The notes under the pieces were generated by a model that searched no databases, had not been told where the DNA came from, and saw nothing but the letters and a program-made list of their open reading frames with translations. A program made the translations under genes and the position numbers. A DNA stretch of 64,000 bases from Candidatus Woesearchaeota archaeon (lineage in GTDB: Archaea > Nanobdellota > Nanobdellia > Woesearchaeales > JACPIF01), in contig JACPIF010000011.1 in NCBI GenBank assembly GCA_016188215.1, positions 156,142 to 220,141 of the forward strand, read 5' to 3'. Below, in pieces: positions 9,906 through 19,222 of the stretch (position 1 is the first letter of the stretch; every line of letters begins with the position of its first letter).

Positions 9906-11381
9906 ATGAATATCCTTCTGATATATCCAGAGTACCCGGACACATTCTGGAGCTTTAAGCACGTTTTGAGCTATATCTCAAAAAAGGCCGCTTTCCCGCC
10001 TTTGGGATTGCTGACGATAGCTTCAATGCTGCCCCGCGATTGGAATAAGAAGCTTGTTGACACCAATGTTGAAGAGCTGACTGATGAGAAGATAGCCTGG
10101 TCAGATGCTGTTTTTATAGGAGCCATGATTGTTCAGGGAGAAAGTGCACACGATATCATTATCCGCTGCAAGGCGAAAGGTAAACTGGTTGTGGCTGGAG
10201 GCCCGTTATTCACTACACAATATGGGAAATTCCCTGAAGTAGACCATTTCGTCCTGAACGAGGCTGAGGTGACATTGCCTGAATTCCTCCAGGATCTTAA
10301 AGAAGGGAATCCAAAACAGGTTTACACCTCAACAATAAGGCCTGACATTACGCATGTGCCTGTGCCCCAATGGGATCTTATAGATATGGATAACTATGCA
10401 ACCATGGCTGTTCAATATTCAAGGGGCTGCCCATTTAACTGTGAATTCTGCGACATAATAATCATGAATGGGAGATTGCCAAGGACAAAAACACCTGAAC
10501 AGCTCATAGGCGAAGTGCAATCCCTCTATGACGCAGGGTGGAGAGGTGCAATATTTATTGTTGATGACAATTTTATTGCAAACAAGGTGCGCGTCAAGCA
10601 CATGCTCTCAGAGCTCATTATCTGGCAGGAAAAGAATAAGTACCCTTTCAAATTCCTGACTGAAGCCAGCACGAATCTTGCTGATGATGAAGAAATGATG
10701 CAGCTTATGACAAGGGCAAATTTCTATAAAGTTTTTCTTGGCATAGAGACCCCTAATAAAAAAAGCCTGATTGAGTGTAATAAAGTGCAAAACGTAAAAA
10801 GAGACCTCATAGATACGGTACGGATCATACAGAGCCATGGCATGCAGGTTATGGGCGGGTTCATTGTAGGCTTTGACAATGACACCGATGATATCTTTCA
10901 GCAGCAGATAGAATTTATACAAAAAGCCGGCATTGTGTGTGCGATGGTCGGTTTGCTTAATGCACTGCCGCAAACCCAACTCTGGCAGCGATTGAAATCT
11001 GAGAATCGGCTTTTGAGCGATAGCACGGGGGAAAACACAGACGGAACAATAAATTTTATCCCAAGGATGGACAAAGCCCGGCTGGAGGAAGGGTATAAGA
11101 GGATAATTAAGACCATCTATTCAAGAAAAGCATATTATCAAAGGGTAGGCACATTCATACGGGAATACACGTCTACAGTTAAGAGCAGGATAAAAAAGCA
11201 GGATTTGGAAGCTTTTTTCAAGAGTGTGTGGAAAATAGGGATTCTATCAAGAAACAGGCTCTCTTACTGGAAACTTGTCCTCAGGACTTGCTTCACAAAC
11301 ATCAATGCACTTCCGATAGCAGTAGAATTAGCTATTTTTGGCATGCATTATCAACAGATTGCAAAACGGTATAAAAGCTGA
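9906..11381 (+). CDS. B12-binding-domain radical SAM protein (DUF4070-like)
   Basis: 'YSRGCPFNCEFCDI'; N-terminal B12-binding-like region; start ATG 9906. Confidence 0.85.
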   Translation: MNILLIYPEYPDTFWSFKHVLSYISKKAAFPPLGLLTIASMLPRDWNKKLVDTNVEELTDEKIAWSDAVFIGAMIVQGESAHDIIIRCKAKGKLVVAGGPLFTTQYGKFPEVDHFVLNEAEVTLPEFLQDLKEGNPKQVYTSTIRPDITHVPVPQWDLIDMDNYATMAVQYSRGCPFNCEFCDIIIMNGRLPRTKTPEQLIGEVQSLYDAGWRGAIFIVDDNFIANKVRVKHMLSELIIWQEKNKYPFKFLTEASTNLADDEEMMQLMTRANFYKVFLGIETPNKKSLIECNKVQNVKRDLIDTVRIIQSHGMQVMGGFIVGFDNDTDDIFQQQIEFIQKAGIVCAMVGLLNALPQTQLWQRLKSENRLLSDSTGENTDGTINFIPRMDKARLEEGYKRIIKTIYSRKAYYQRVGTFIREYTSTVKSRIKKQDLEAFFKSVWKIGILSRNRLSYWKLVLRTCFTNINALPIAVELAIFGMHYQQIAKRYKS

Positions 11382-11408
11382 CTGCCATTAAACATGCTCC
11401 CGTTATTA

Positions 11409-11933
11409 TCAGTCATACAATTCCTTGCTCACAATTCGTGAAAGCGCCATCATAACGCTAGCCTCTACAAACTCATTCCGCTTCACCCTTCCTTTAGTGA
11501 CCATGCCCACAATCCCTTCCTTATGTTTTATGTTAGTTGAGCCGAACGCCTCGTCAGCTGCATCGCTTGCCTCTTTACCTTCAGTGAGTATTTTCTGCAG
11601 TATCTTATCAGGATACTCAAACGCAGGCCCCAGCCCTATAAAGAAATCCTTGCCGTCAAATATGGCGCAGCATGTCACATCAAGATAATGCGTCTTGGCC
11701 TCAGGGAAAACAAACAATCCGGCTTCCAGCCCGACACTATAATCAAATTCCTTGCTGTACGCCTTCATTGCCCTGTTCTTGGCCCCCTGCACTATCTCCT
11801 TCATTGACAATGGCTGCTTGCTCACGCCAGAATCAACCTCAGTGCCCTGCACGCTTGCTTCAAAATATTTTGAAAAAGCATCCTTTACTGCTCTTACCTT
11901 GTTAGGATTCGTGCTACCTACAATGACTTTCAT
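11409..11933 (-). CDS. yjjX: inosine/xanthosine triphosphatase (YjjX family)
   Basis: 'MKVIVGSTNPNKVRAVKDAF', 'YSVGLEAGL', 'GIVGMVTKGRVKRNEF'. Confidence 0.85.
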   Translation of the reverse strand: MKVIVGSTNPNKVRAVKDAFSKYFEASVQGTEVDSGVSKQPLSMKEIVQGAKNRAMKAYSKEFDYSVGLEAGLFVFPEAKTHYLDVTCCAIFDGKDFFIGLGPAFEYPDKILQKILTEGKEASDAADEAFGSTNIKHKEGIVGMVTKGRVKRNEFVEASVMMALSRIVSKELYD

Positions 11934-12421
11934 CCTCTCCTCCGCTTGCCTGGCTTTTTGCGCATTACAGCCTTTTCATTATGCTTGATAATCGCAAGCG
12001 CAGTTAATACGCCGAGCGCTGCCATTGCAATGTCTTTCAGCGAGTCAAACTTATCGCCCTGCGCGCCTATGAAATAGCCTATATCGTCAGGCGAGAAAAT
12101 ACGTGCAGCGCCAACTTCAGCAAGCTCATAGAACATACTGAATGTGAAAAATGAGCTAACAAACGGTACTTCAGAATATGTATAGTACGAGCCAATCGCA
12201 TGCAGGATAAGAAATGCTGTAATCAAACCATACGAAAGATTAGAGAGCTTGAACCTTGTATAGCTGAAGGCCAGCACAGGCACGAATATCGCTACGAGAA
12301 TATTCTCCAGGAACCAGGTGAACCTGTCAAAAGGGTTAATTGCCAGGAAAGACCAAAATATCAAGTATACCGCAAGGCAGTAATACGGGAATGACGCTGC
12401 AGTCAATTTTAGCAGTCTCAT
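11930..12421 (-). CDS. membrane protein (DUF2238/YjdF-like)
   Basis: Multiple TM helices; 'YELAEVGAARIF...GAQGDKFDSLKDIAMAALG'. Confidence 0.65.
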   Translation of the reverse strand: MRLLKLTAASFPYYCLAVYLIFWSFLAINPFDRFTWFLENILVAIFVPVLAFSYTRFKLSNLSYGLITAFLILHAIGSYYTYSEVPFVSSFFTFSMFYELAEVGAARIFSPDDIGYFIGAQGDKFDSLKDIAMAALGVLTALAIIKHNEKAVMRKKPGKRRRG

Positions 12422-13062
12422 AGGAGTGGCTCCACTTTCTTAAAGATCTGCTCAGCTATAGCCCCCCTTGTCAATATCTTATTCTGCCTCACACAAGGGA
12501 TGACTTCCCAGCGCTCCTGCTTAGCCAATTCCAGGTATATCTTCCAAACCTCCTCCAGGTAAGCGCTATTCTGCTCATGGATATCCCGCTTCTTGCCTTG
12601 CATCAGCTCGCGCGTAACTGAAACAGGCACATCCAGGAATAAGACCTTGTCCTCTCTGGGCATTGCATGTTTCTTGAAATCAAGCTCATCAAGCCAGTGC
12701 AGGAACTTATCCCGCTCCTTCTGCGGCAATTTTGCAGCCATGTACGCCTTGTTGGAAGCAACATATCTGTCTAAAAGCGCTACAGAGCCGGATTCCAGCT
12801 CTTTTATAATAGCATCCCTCATCTCTAATCTGTCTAAAGCATAAATGACGCCTATCAGGTATGGGCTGACTGCTTCCACGTTGCCGAATTCTCCGTCAAG
12901 GTATCGCTTGATTAGTTTTCCATAGTAAGTCTTTTCATAGCTGGGGAATTTAAAGACCGCAATCTTTTTTCCTTCTGCCTCAAGCCGCTCTTTCAGCAGC
13001 CCTATTTGCGTAGTCTTCCCAGAAGAATCCAATCCTTCAATTGAAATCAGGACACCCCTCAT
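12418..13062 (-). CDS. tmk: thymidylate kinase
   Basis: P-loop 'IEGLDSSGKTTQ', 'LLDRYVASNKAY'. Confidence 0.9.
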   Translation of the reverse strand: MRGVLISIEGLDSSGKTTQIGLLKERLEAEGKKIAVFKFPSYEKTYYGKLIKRYLDGEFGNVEAVSPYLIGVIYALDRLEMRDAIIKELESGSVALLDRYVASNKAYMAAKLPQKERDKFLHWLDELDFKKHAMPREDKVLFLDVPVSVTRELMQGKKRDIHEQNSAYLEEVWKIYLELAKQERWEVIPCVRQNKILTRGAIAEQIFKKVEPLL

Positions 13063-13107
13063 TATTTGCAATTAGTCAGCACCGATTTAAATTAGTTTCT
13101 GTAGGGC

Positions 13108-13332
13108 CTATCCAATCTGCACTACTTTAGTCCTGCTCCGCAACCCTTTTAGAATCCTCGCATGCTTTCCGGTTTCTCTGGACAAGAATTTGATCAGCTC
13201 AACATTCGCCTTGTTATCCTCTGCAGGTGCTTTCAGCGCTATCCTATAAGCATGCTTTTCAGCATCAAATCCAAGAATCTTAGTTTCAGCAGCTTTTGGC
13301 TTGACAATAATATTAAAAACACCGTCAATCAT
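13108..13332 (-). CDS. DUF167 (YggU-like) protein
   Basis: 'IIVKPKAAETKILGFD...APAEDNKANVELIKFLS'; start trimmed to ATG 13332. Confidence 0.8.
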   Translation of the reverse strand: MIDGVFNIIVKPKAAETKILGFDAEKHAYRIALKAPAEDNKANVELIKFLSRETGKHARILKGLRSRTKVVQIG

Positions 13333-13648
13333 AATCCCGCCATGTATGCCCGCACTTCTCGCATTTGAGGAATTTAGTCTCGGGCTCGTCTCCTGCCCTG
13401 GTCTGCACGAGCCAGAAATAAGCCTTATTATGCCCGCACTTCTCGCACTTTGCCTCCATCTTCGGCAGTGCCTCAAGGTCGGTGTTTTTCTCAATCACTT
13501 CTATTTTCTGCTCGGCCTTGGCCGCTTTCTTCTCGGTTATCTTGGCGGCAGCATCCTTTGACTTATAGCCGCAGCTGCATGCCATAAGTTTCCTGCTGCC
13601 CTCCATTTTAGGCTTCAGCAGGCTTCCGCATTTCGGGCAGAACATCAT
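13325..13648 (-). CDS. tfs: transcription factor S (TFS/RPB9-TFIIS-like)
   Basis: Two zinc ribbons: 'FCPKCGSLL' and 'CEKCGHNKAYFWLVQTRAGDEPETKFLKCEKCGHTWRDY'. Confidence 0.9.
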   Translation of the reverse strand: MMFCPKCGSLLKPKMEGSRKLMACSCGYKSKDAAAKITEKKAAKAEQKIEVIEKNTDLEALPKMEAKCEKCGHNKAYFWLVQTRAGDEPETKFLKCEKCGHTWRDYD

Positions 13649-14274
13649 GAGACACCAATGAGCTGCAGGAACTCCACGAACAGCAGCTTGATATATCCCA
13701 GCAGGGGGATGCGCACAGACGCTTTCCCTATCACCAAGTCTTCCTTGATCCTGGTCTCAATGCCAGGCAGGCTTCTTGGATTATTGTCTCCCTTTGTCTG
13801 GAAATAGTACACGTTATTCTCCTCCCAGCTGTTCACTACCCTATGGATGATAGGATCAGATTTACCTCCATTGAACACTATCACATCCCCCTTTTTTATG
13901 TCTTTTGGTTCAATCCCCCTCAATACCATGATATCCCCTTTATTGAACCCGTGCGGGAACCTATACCCCCTAAATTCTTCCTTCGCGATGCCAAAACTTT
14001 GATAGAACTGCTCATGCTGCTCCCACCATGCGTCAAAATCATCTGGATGCTCCATGCTGCCTGAAACAACCGCAACTATAGGATGTGTTGTTCCCAGTAC
14101 CAGGCTCAATCCAGGGTAAACAATAAACTTGATGAGCACGAACGCAATCGCAATATTAGCCAGCCAGCTCCATACGCTGTCCTCCTCCCAGATAAAGTGC
14201 CAGAACCGCTTCAGGAGCTGCTTCACGCCAGGCTTTCTTTTATCCTGCCTGTCTTGCTTGCCTTGCCTTTTCAT
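13645..14274 (-). CDS. signal peptidase I
   Basis: 'PIVAVVSGSMEHPDDF', 'KGDVIVFNGGKSDPIIHRVV'. Confidence 0.85.
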   Translation of the reverse strand: MKRQGKQDRQDKRKPGVKQLLKRFWHFIWEEDSVWSWLANIAIAFVLIKFIVYPGLSLVLGTTHPIVAVVSGSMEHPDDFDAWWEQHEQFYQSFGIAKEEFRGYRFPHGFNKGDIMVLRGIEPKDIKKGDVIVFNGGKSDPIIHRVVNSWEENNVYYFQTKGDNNPRSLPGIETRIKEDLVIGKASVRIPLLGYIKLLFVEFLQLIGVS

Positions 14275-14412
14275 GAGCCAGACACCGAGATTGAGACTAT
14301 ATAAACATTATGTACTGAATTTAGTGGTTTTTGTTGCTCTTTATCGCTCTTTATGATGTTCACTTTATGACACACAAAAGTATTAAATAACAATCCTTAA
14401 TCATCTCATATC

Positions 14413-14838
14413 ATGAGATCGGGCTATTTTGAGGGTGTTCTGCAGTTGCGTAATCCCACGCAGGAATTGGTAGACTTTGTCAGGAACAGGGTTGAGAAGG
14501 ACGCGAAAGCAGTCATCGCAAAGGAAGAGCCTGTGCCTGGCGGCATAGACCTTTTCCTGTCATCACAGCACTACCTCCAGAATCTTGGAAAGGTCCTGAA
14601 AAAGCAGTTTCCTGGAGAGCTTAAGGTAAGCAGGCGCATGTTCTCCACAAGCCATCTCACCAGCCGGCATATATACCGGGTAACAGTCATGTTTAAGCTC
14701 TCTCAGATAAAAAAAGGCCAGCAGGTAACTTACCGCGGCAAGAGATATCAGGTAACAGCATTGGGAAAGAAAGTGATGCTCCGGGATACTGAAACAGGCA
14801 AACGCATTTCAGTGAATTTTAAAGAAATCAGGCCTTAA
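14413..14838 (+). CDS. nmd3: NMD3-related protein lacking the N-terminal zinc-binding region
   Basis: 'GYFEGVLQLRNPTQELVDFV...PGGIDLFLSSQHYLQNLGKVLKKQFPG...YRVTVMFKL'; 141 aa, no CxxC. Confidence 0.65.
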   Translation: MRSGYFEGVLQLRNPTQELVDFVRNRVEKDAKAVIAKEEPVPGGIDLFLSSQHYLQNLGKVLKKQFPGELKVSRRMFSTSHLTSRHIYRVTVMFKLSQIKKGQQVTYRGKRYQVTALGKKVMLRDTETGKRISVNFKEIRP

Positions 14839-15982
14839 GCTTATTCCGCTCGTCTTTGTACGCTTCAATGACTTTCTGCAGCCGTTCAATGGCTGCTATT
14901 TTGGTATGCAGCTGCTCCTTGTGCACTGCAGCAAAATACAGGTCCTCATGCAACTCAACAGATTCTGCAGGTATGCATATTAATTGCTGTGCAACAACAG
15001 CTGCAGGTTTCTTCCTGTATATAATAATCACATCCTTTAGTTTCTCAAGCGTAGATTCGCTGTATACGCTGGGGTTTGCAACAAGCAGTATATCCCCTGT
15101 CTGTATCCCTAGCAGAGCAGCACGCCTTGAAAATTCCTGCTGCCCGAGAGTGTCAAGCTTCTTTACTAGCGCATACTTCGTGCCCAGCTTCCCTATGAGT
15201 GCATTGAGCTTTGCAAGCTTCACCTTTGCTGCATCCACCTGCCTGCTTTTCTCGTCAAGTGAGCGGTAGAGCATTCCCACTCTCCTGCTCAGCAGTGGCT
15301 CACGCGTCTTTTGTGCAGGTACAAGGGGTGCAAGGGGAGTTTGTTTCAACTTTATCTCGTCCTGCAGCCTCATGATCTGCTGCCGCAGCAGTGTTATTTC
15401 ACGCTCGCGCTCGTGCAGCTTCTGCAGCAATCTTACAAAATCCGGTTTTCCAAGCTTGGGCTGCTCAAGGATTTTCTTGGTTTCCTTGCTGTATTCAGCC
15501 TCAGGCCTCTCCAGGATATCAGCCGCAAGCTTTATGCTTACATTATGGATCAGCACTAACTCAAGGATCGCATCCTGCAATGCCTCCTTTTTGTAAGCAG
15601 CAGCAAACCGCGCAACTTTCCCGATGGTGCCCTCGATCTCCTTATAGGCAGCCAGTGCAGATGCAATTGCATCCTTCTCATGCGCATTCTGTGCATCATA
15701 TTCCCTTGAGAGGTCAAGCTTTTCAGTAAGCTCAAGGTCATGCCTGGGCGCAATGACGCGCGCACCGACCTTTGTAGCGAATTTCTCTACAAACTCAGGC
15801 ACCTTCCTCTTGTCAGTGCCCGCAATCAGAATTTTTCCGTACTGGGTTGTCTCCCTGATTAACTCTGCCAGGCTGCACTCCTTCCGTGAAAAGCACGCAA
15901 CAAGTTCTTTCTCAGGGGTAAATAGCGCGTATGCTTTCGTAGCTCCTGGATCAATGCCTGCTATTAAAAGCTTTTTCTGCAT
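14828..15982 (-). CDS. DUF460 family protein (RNase H-fold plus coiled coil)
   Basis: 'IAGIDPGATKAYALF', 'NAHEKDAIASALAAYK'; heptad-rich middle; start trimmed to 15982. Confidence 0.75.
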   Translation of the reverse strand: MQKKLLIAGIDPGATKAYALFTPEKELVACFSRKECSLAELIRETTQYGKILIAGTDKRKVPEFVEKFATKVGARVIAPRHDLELTEKLDLSREYDAQNAHEKDAIASALAAYKEIEGTIGKVARFAAAYKKEALQDAILELVLIHNVSIKLAADILERPEAEYSKETKKILEQPKLGKPDFVRLLQKLHEREREITLLRQQIMRLQDEIKLKQTPLAPLVPAQKTREPLLSRRVGMLYRSLDEKSRQVDAAKVKLAKLNALIGKLGTKYALVKKLDTLGQQEFSRRAALLGIQTGDILLVANPSVYSESTLEKLKDVIIIYRKKPAAVVAQQLICIPAESVELHEDLYFAAVHKEQLHTKIAAIERLQKVIEAYKDERNKLKA

Positions 15983-16046
15983 GTGAAAGGCTGACGTAGG
16001 CATCCCATTTAAAGATTTCGGAAGCATGAGGAAAAACTATCGTATC

Positions 16047-16958
16047 CTATCGTGTAGACGTATTCCCCAACTGCCCTATCTCTGAAACTGCATGGCTTGC
16101 CTGGCTGAGGTATTCATGCTCAAACATACTTTCATCCTCTTCGGAAAGCACCAGGCTGCTTATCTGCTGCGAAATCCTGGTCAGTTGCCGTACGCCTGTA
16201 AAGTCACGCTGCTCCACCAGCATATCACCTGAGCGAAGCGCCTGCTGCAGCTTATCAATGAATCCAGCCAGGTTGTCAGTATTATAACCTTTGTCATGTG
16301 CATGCTCAAGCCGCTCCCGCGCCAATGCTGCATATCCCTGGCCAACCTTAAGAAGCGTTTGCATGTTCTCTTCCTGCCTGATTCCCAGCGCAGCCATCCT
16401 CTGCTTGATATAATGCTCTGCCTCTGCCGCAGAAAACTCATGCACTGCCTTCAGCTTGATGATTGTCCTTGCTTTCCTGTACTCCACTGCATCCTGCAGC
16501 TTCTCATGCTCGCTCGCAAGCAGGCTTCTGCTCTCTTCGCTGTCTGTTTTCCCCAGCGTGCGAAGCATGGCAGTGTCCAATGCAAGCATAAATTCCGCGC
16601 TGTTTGCCTCATATTGCCCAAGCGCATGCTCAAGCTGCAATATCTCATCCAGCTCAGCCCCCGGCTCATCAGCCAGATTCTGCAGTGCAGCAGCAATTGC
16701 ATCGCTTGAGTATCCTGAATAGTCCAGTATCTCTTCAGCTTTGTCAAGCCTGCCGTCTGCAGCCATGGCTGCAGCTTCCTCCAGGCGCTCATTGAGCTGG
16801 GAAAAGCCCTGCTGCGCCTTGCTATAAGGCTCAAAGCTCAGGAATAATGCAACGCGCTCCATAATAATTTCTCCCTGGAAAAACGAGTTTCCAGGCTCAG
16901 CGCGTGCACCTGAACACATGAGCAGGGCAATCAATACGAATGATAACTTATTTGACAT
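16047..16958 (-). CDS. secreted helical hypothetical protein
   Basis: Signal-peptide-like N-terminus and helical composition; overlaps the next upstream gene. Confidence 0.6.
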   Translation of the reverse strand: MSNKLSFVLIALLMCSGARAEPGNSFFQGEIIMERVALFLSFEPYSKAQQGFSQLNERLEEAAAMAADGRLDKAEEILDYSGYSSDAIAAALQNLADEPGAELDEILQLEHALGQYEANSAEFMLALDTAMLRTLGKTDSEESRSLLASEHEKLQDAVEYRKARTIIKLKAVHEFSAAEAEHYIKQRMAALGIRQEENMQTLLKVGQGYAALARERLEHAHDKGYNTDNLAGFIDKLQQALRSGDMLVEQRDFTGVRQLTRISQQISSLVLSEEDESMFEHEYLSQASHAVSEIGQLGNTSTR

Positions 16959-17607
16959 GCTTCCCTCTGCTCCGCTGCCCGCGGAGGTAGTAAAGGTAGA
17001 ATCCCAGTATCACCATGAAGAGTGTGATAAGCACTGCGCCCAGGAATAAGTTTGTCTTCTGCCTGAATTTTACATACAGCGACAGCTCGTCGCCCTGCTT
17101 TAGTTTGCGCCGCTCCCATATATAGATAGTTGAGCGGGCATCAGTGTCAACCGTATTCGGCTTTGGATACATGCTCCCCCCTGCCTTGACAAACGGTATG
17201 TCAAGCACAGCCTCAGGAGCCAGCGTCAGGCTTGCCTGCAGTGTATTAGTCGGGTATATGCTCTGCAGTGTTATCAGGAATTCATCCGGAGGCTGCAGCT
17301 CAGTTATGTAGCTCAGTCTCATCCGTTCAATTTGCGTCTTGTTTATGACAAGCATCTTATACAGCCCTTCCTCCCTGATTTCCAGTTCAACAGGCTCAAG
17401 ATTTACAGTAACTAGCACGCCCCGTGCATCTTTTGGGATAGGTATGGCTGTGCTCAGGTTTGCAGGTTCTGAGAATATCTTTTCATTGAGCACCAGCACG
17501 CTGCCATACTTCAGCTTGAACTCATAGATGTCATAACGGAGCTCCTGGGCAAGCGCCAAAGAGGCAATCATAATGAAGAGCATCAATACAGCTAATAACC
17601 TGCGCAT
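16948..17607 (-). CDS. membrane-anchored extracytoplasmic protein
   Basis: N-terminal signal and C-terminal TM segment 'LGAVLITLFMVILGFYLYYLRGQRSRG'. Confidence 0.65.
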   Translation of the reverse strand: MRRLLAVLMLFIMIASLALAQELRYDIYEFKLKYGSVLVLNEKIFSEPANLSTAIPIPKDARGVLVTVNLEPVELEIREEGLYKMLVINKTQIERMRLSYITELQPPDEFLITLQSIYPTNTLQASLTLAPEAVLDIPFVKAGGSMYPKPNTVDTDARSTIYIWERRKLKQGDELSLYVKFRQKTNLFLGAVLITLFMVILGFYLYYLRGQRSRGKHVK

Positions 17608-17657
17608 ATCCTTTAAAATCAGCTAAGTTTATAAAAATATTGCGGCTCTCTGCTGGT

Positions 17658-18749
17658 ATGATAAAAATTGACGGAAGCCATGGCGAGTCTGGAGGCCAAA
17701 TACTAAGGACTGCTTTGGCATTTTCCATGCTTACTGGCGGGGCATTTACCATAGAAAATATCCGCAAAGGCCGCGAAACTCCTGGATTAAAGGCGCAGCA
17801 TCTGGCAGGTGTTCAGTCTGCTGCCAGACTGTGCAACGCTCATGTGGAAGGCGCAGAGCTTGGCTCCACGCACCTTTCCTTTGCCCCAAAGCCATTGAAA
17901 GGCTCATCTCTCTCAATAGACATAGGCACTGCCGGCTCCGCTACGCTGCTATTGCAATCGCTCCTGCCCGCGCTCATCTTTTACAAAAAGTGCTCAATCA
18001 CGGTTACTGGCGGCACTGATGTTGCCCATGCACCCCCATACGATTACTTCGCTTATGTCTTCCTTCCACTCCTGTCCAGGTTTGCCTATATCAAATCTCA
18101 GCTCATTAAGCGCGGCTATTATCCGAAAGGCAGCGGCACGCTCAAGCTTGATATTCTGCCAAAATATCAGTTGTCACAGTTTCCGGGTTTCAATGAGCTG
18201 CGCACGCATGTGCAGAAAGAAGCTCCTGGCTTCAAGCTGCTCAACCAATCCCAACTTGTGCATATCAAGGGCGTCTCGCACGCGTCTGCAGATTTGCAGC
18301 AGGCGCAAGTTGCCGAGCGCCAGAAGCAGGCAGCTGTGCATGCTTTGTCAAAATACAGCTGCCCTGTCAGCATAAGGGTTGAATACGCCCGGACTGCTTC
18401 AACAGGCTCAGGCATAACGCTCTGGGCGCTTTTCTCAGAGAAAAAGGACGAGCTTGATCCACTGCGCATACCCCGATTGGCCGGCGACGCGCTCGGCGAG
18501 CGTGGCATCCCTGCAGAAAAGGTCGGCAATCTTGCGGCACAGCGGCTGAGTGCAGAGATTGAAAGCAAGGCTGCTGTTGACAGGTATCTGGCAGATCAAT
18601 TGCTGCCTTTCATGGCATTTGTTCCCTCGAAGATTAAGACATCAGAAATAACAAAGCATTGCCTGTCAAATATATATGTCATAGAGTCCTTTCTAGGAAA
18701 AACATTTGAGATAGAGGAGAAGGAGAGAGTTATCAGGACGGTATTCTAA
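17658..18749 (+). CDS. rtcA: RNA 3'-terminal phosphate cyclase
   Basis: 'IDGSHGESGGQILRTALAFSMLTG', 'HLAGVQSAARLC', 'TGGTDVAHAPP'. Confidence 0.9.
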   Translation: MIKIDGSHGESGGQILRTALAFSMLTGGAFTIENIRKGRETPGLKAQHLAGVQSAARLCNAHVEGAELGSTHLSFAPKPLKGSSLSIDIGTAGSATLLLQSLLPALIFYKKCSITVTGGTDVAHAPPYDYFAYVFLPLLSRFAYIKSQLIKRGYYPKGSGTLKLDILPKYQLSQFPGFNELRTHVQKEAPGFKLLNQSQLVHIKGVSHASADLQQAQVAERQKQAAVHALSKYSCPVSIRVEYARTASTGSGITLWALFSEKKDELDPLRIPRLAGDALGERGIPAEKVGNLAAQRLSAEIESKAAVDRYLADQLLPFMAFVPSKIKTSEITKHCLSNIYVIESFLGKTFEIEEKERVIRTVF

Positions 18750-18752
18750 CAT

Positions 18753-19172
18753 TTATTTCCATAAAGAAAATTTCTTCGTAAGCTCAGAAACAAGAGTCCA
18801 GTCTCCAAAAAGGACAATCCCATAATATTCCAGCTCTTCCTCTTTTGTAGCAGCCGATCTTTTCAATTGGTCTTCATAGGTGCCTTCAGTCATGGTATTG
18901 GTATAGTCAACAAAAGCAATATTATTAGCTAGAGCAGCTTTTCTTAGTTGCCGTATCTTATTGGAATTAGCTTTTAACACAACAAGCGGCATCTCTGATA
19001 TATTGGCATGATTCCCTTGATCTGCATCTTTATAGTTTGTAAGACGCAGCTCTGCTTTATCAAGAATGCTGGCTCCTAATCCTAAAGACATATGCGCCAA
19101 CGCATTTAATATAACCCCGGTTTCCTTGTTCTCATTCATTACAGCTACAAGCTTCTTTTCAAAAGTTGCCAT
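18753..19172 (-). CDS. DUF2000/PTH2-fold-like protein
   Basis: 'KKLVAVMNENKETGVILNALAHMSLGLGA'. Confidence 0.65.
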   Translation of the reverse strand: MATFEKKLVAVMNENKETGVILNALAHMSLGLGASILDKAELRLTNYKDADQGNHANISEMPLVVLKANSNKIRQLRKAALANNIAFVDYTNTMTEGTYEDQLKRSAATKEEELEYYGIVLFGDWTLVSELTKKFSLWK

Positions 19173-19222
19173 TTAGGGTCAAAAAAGCGGCTATCAATAT
19201 AAAAAGATATCTGCAATTAGAA

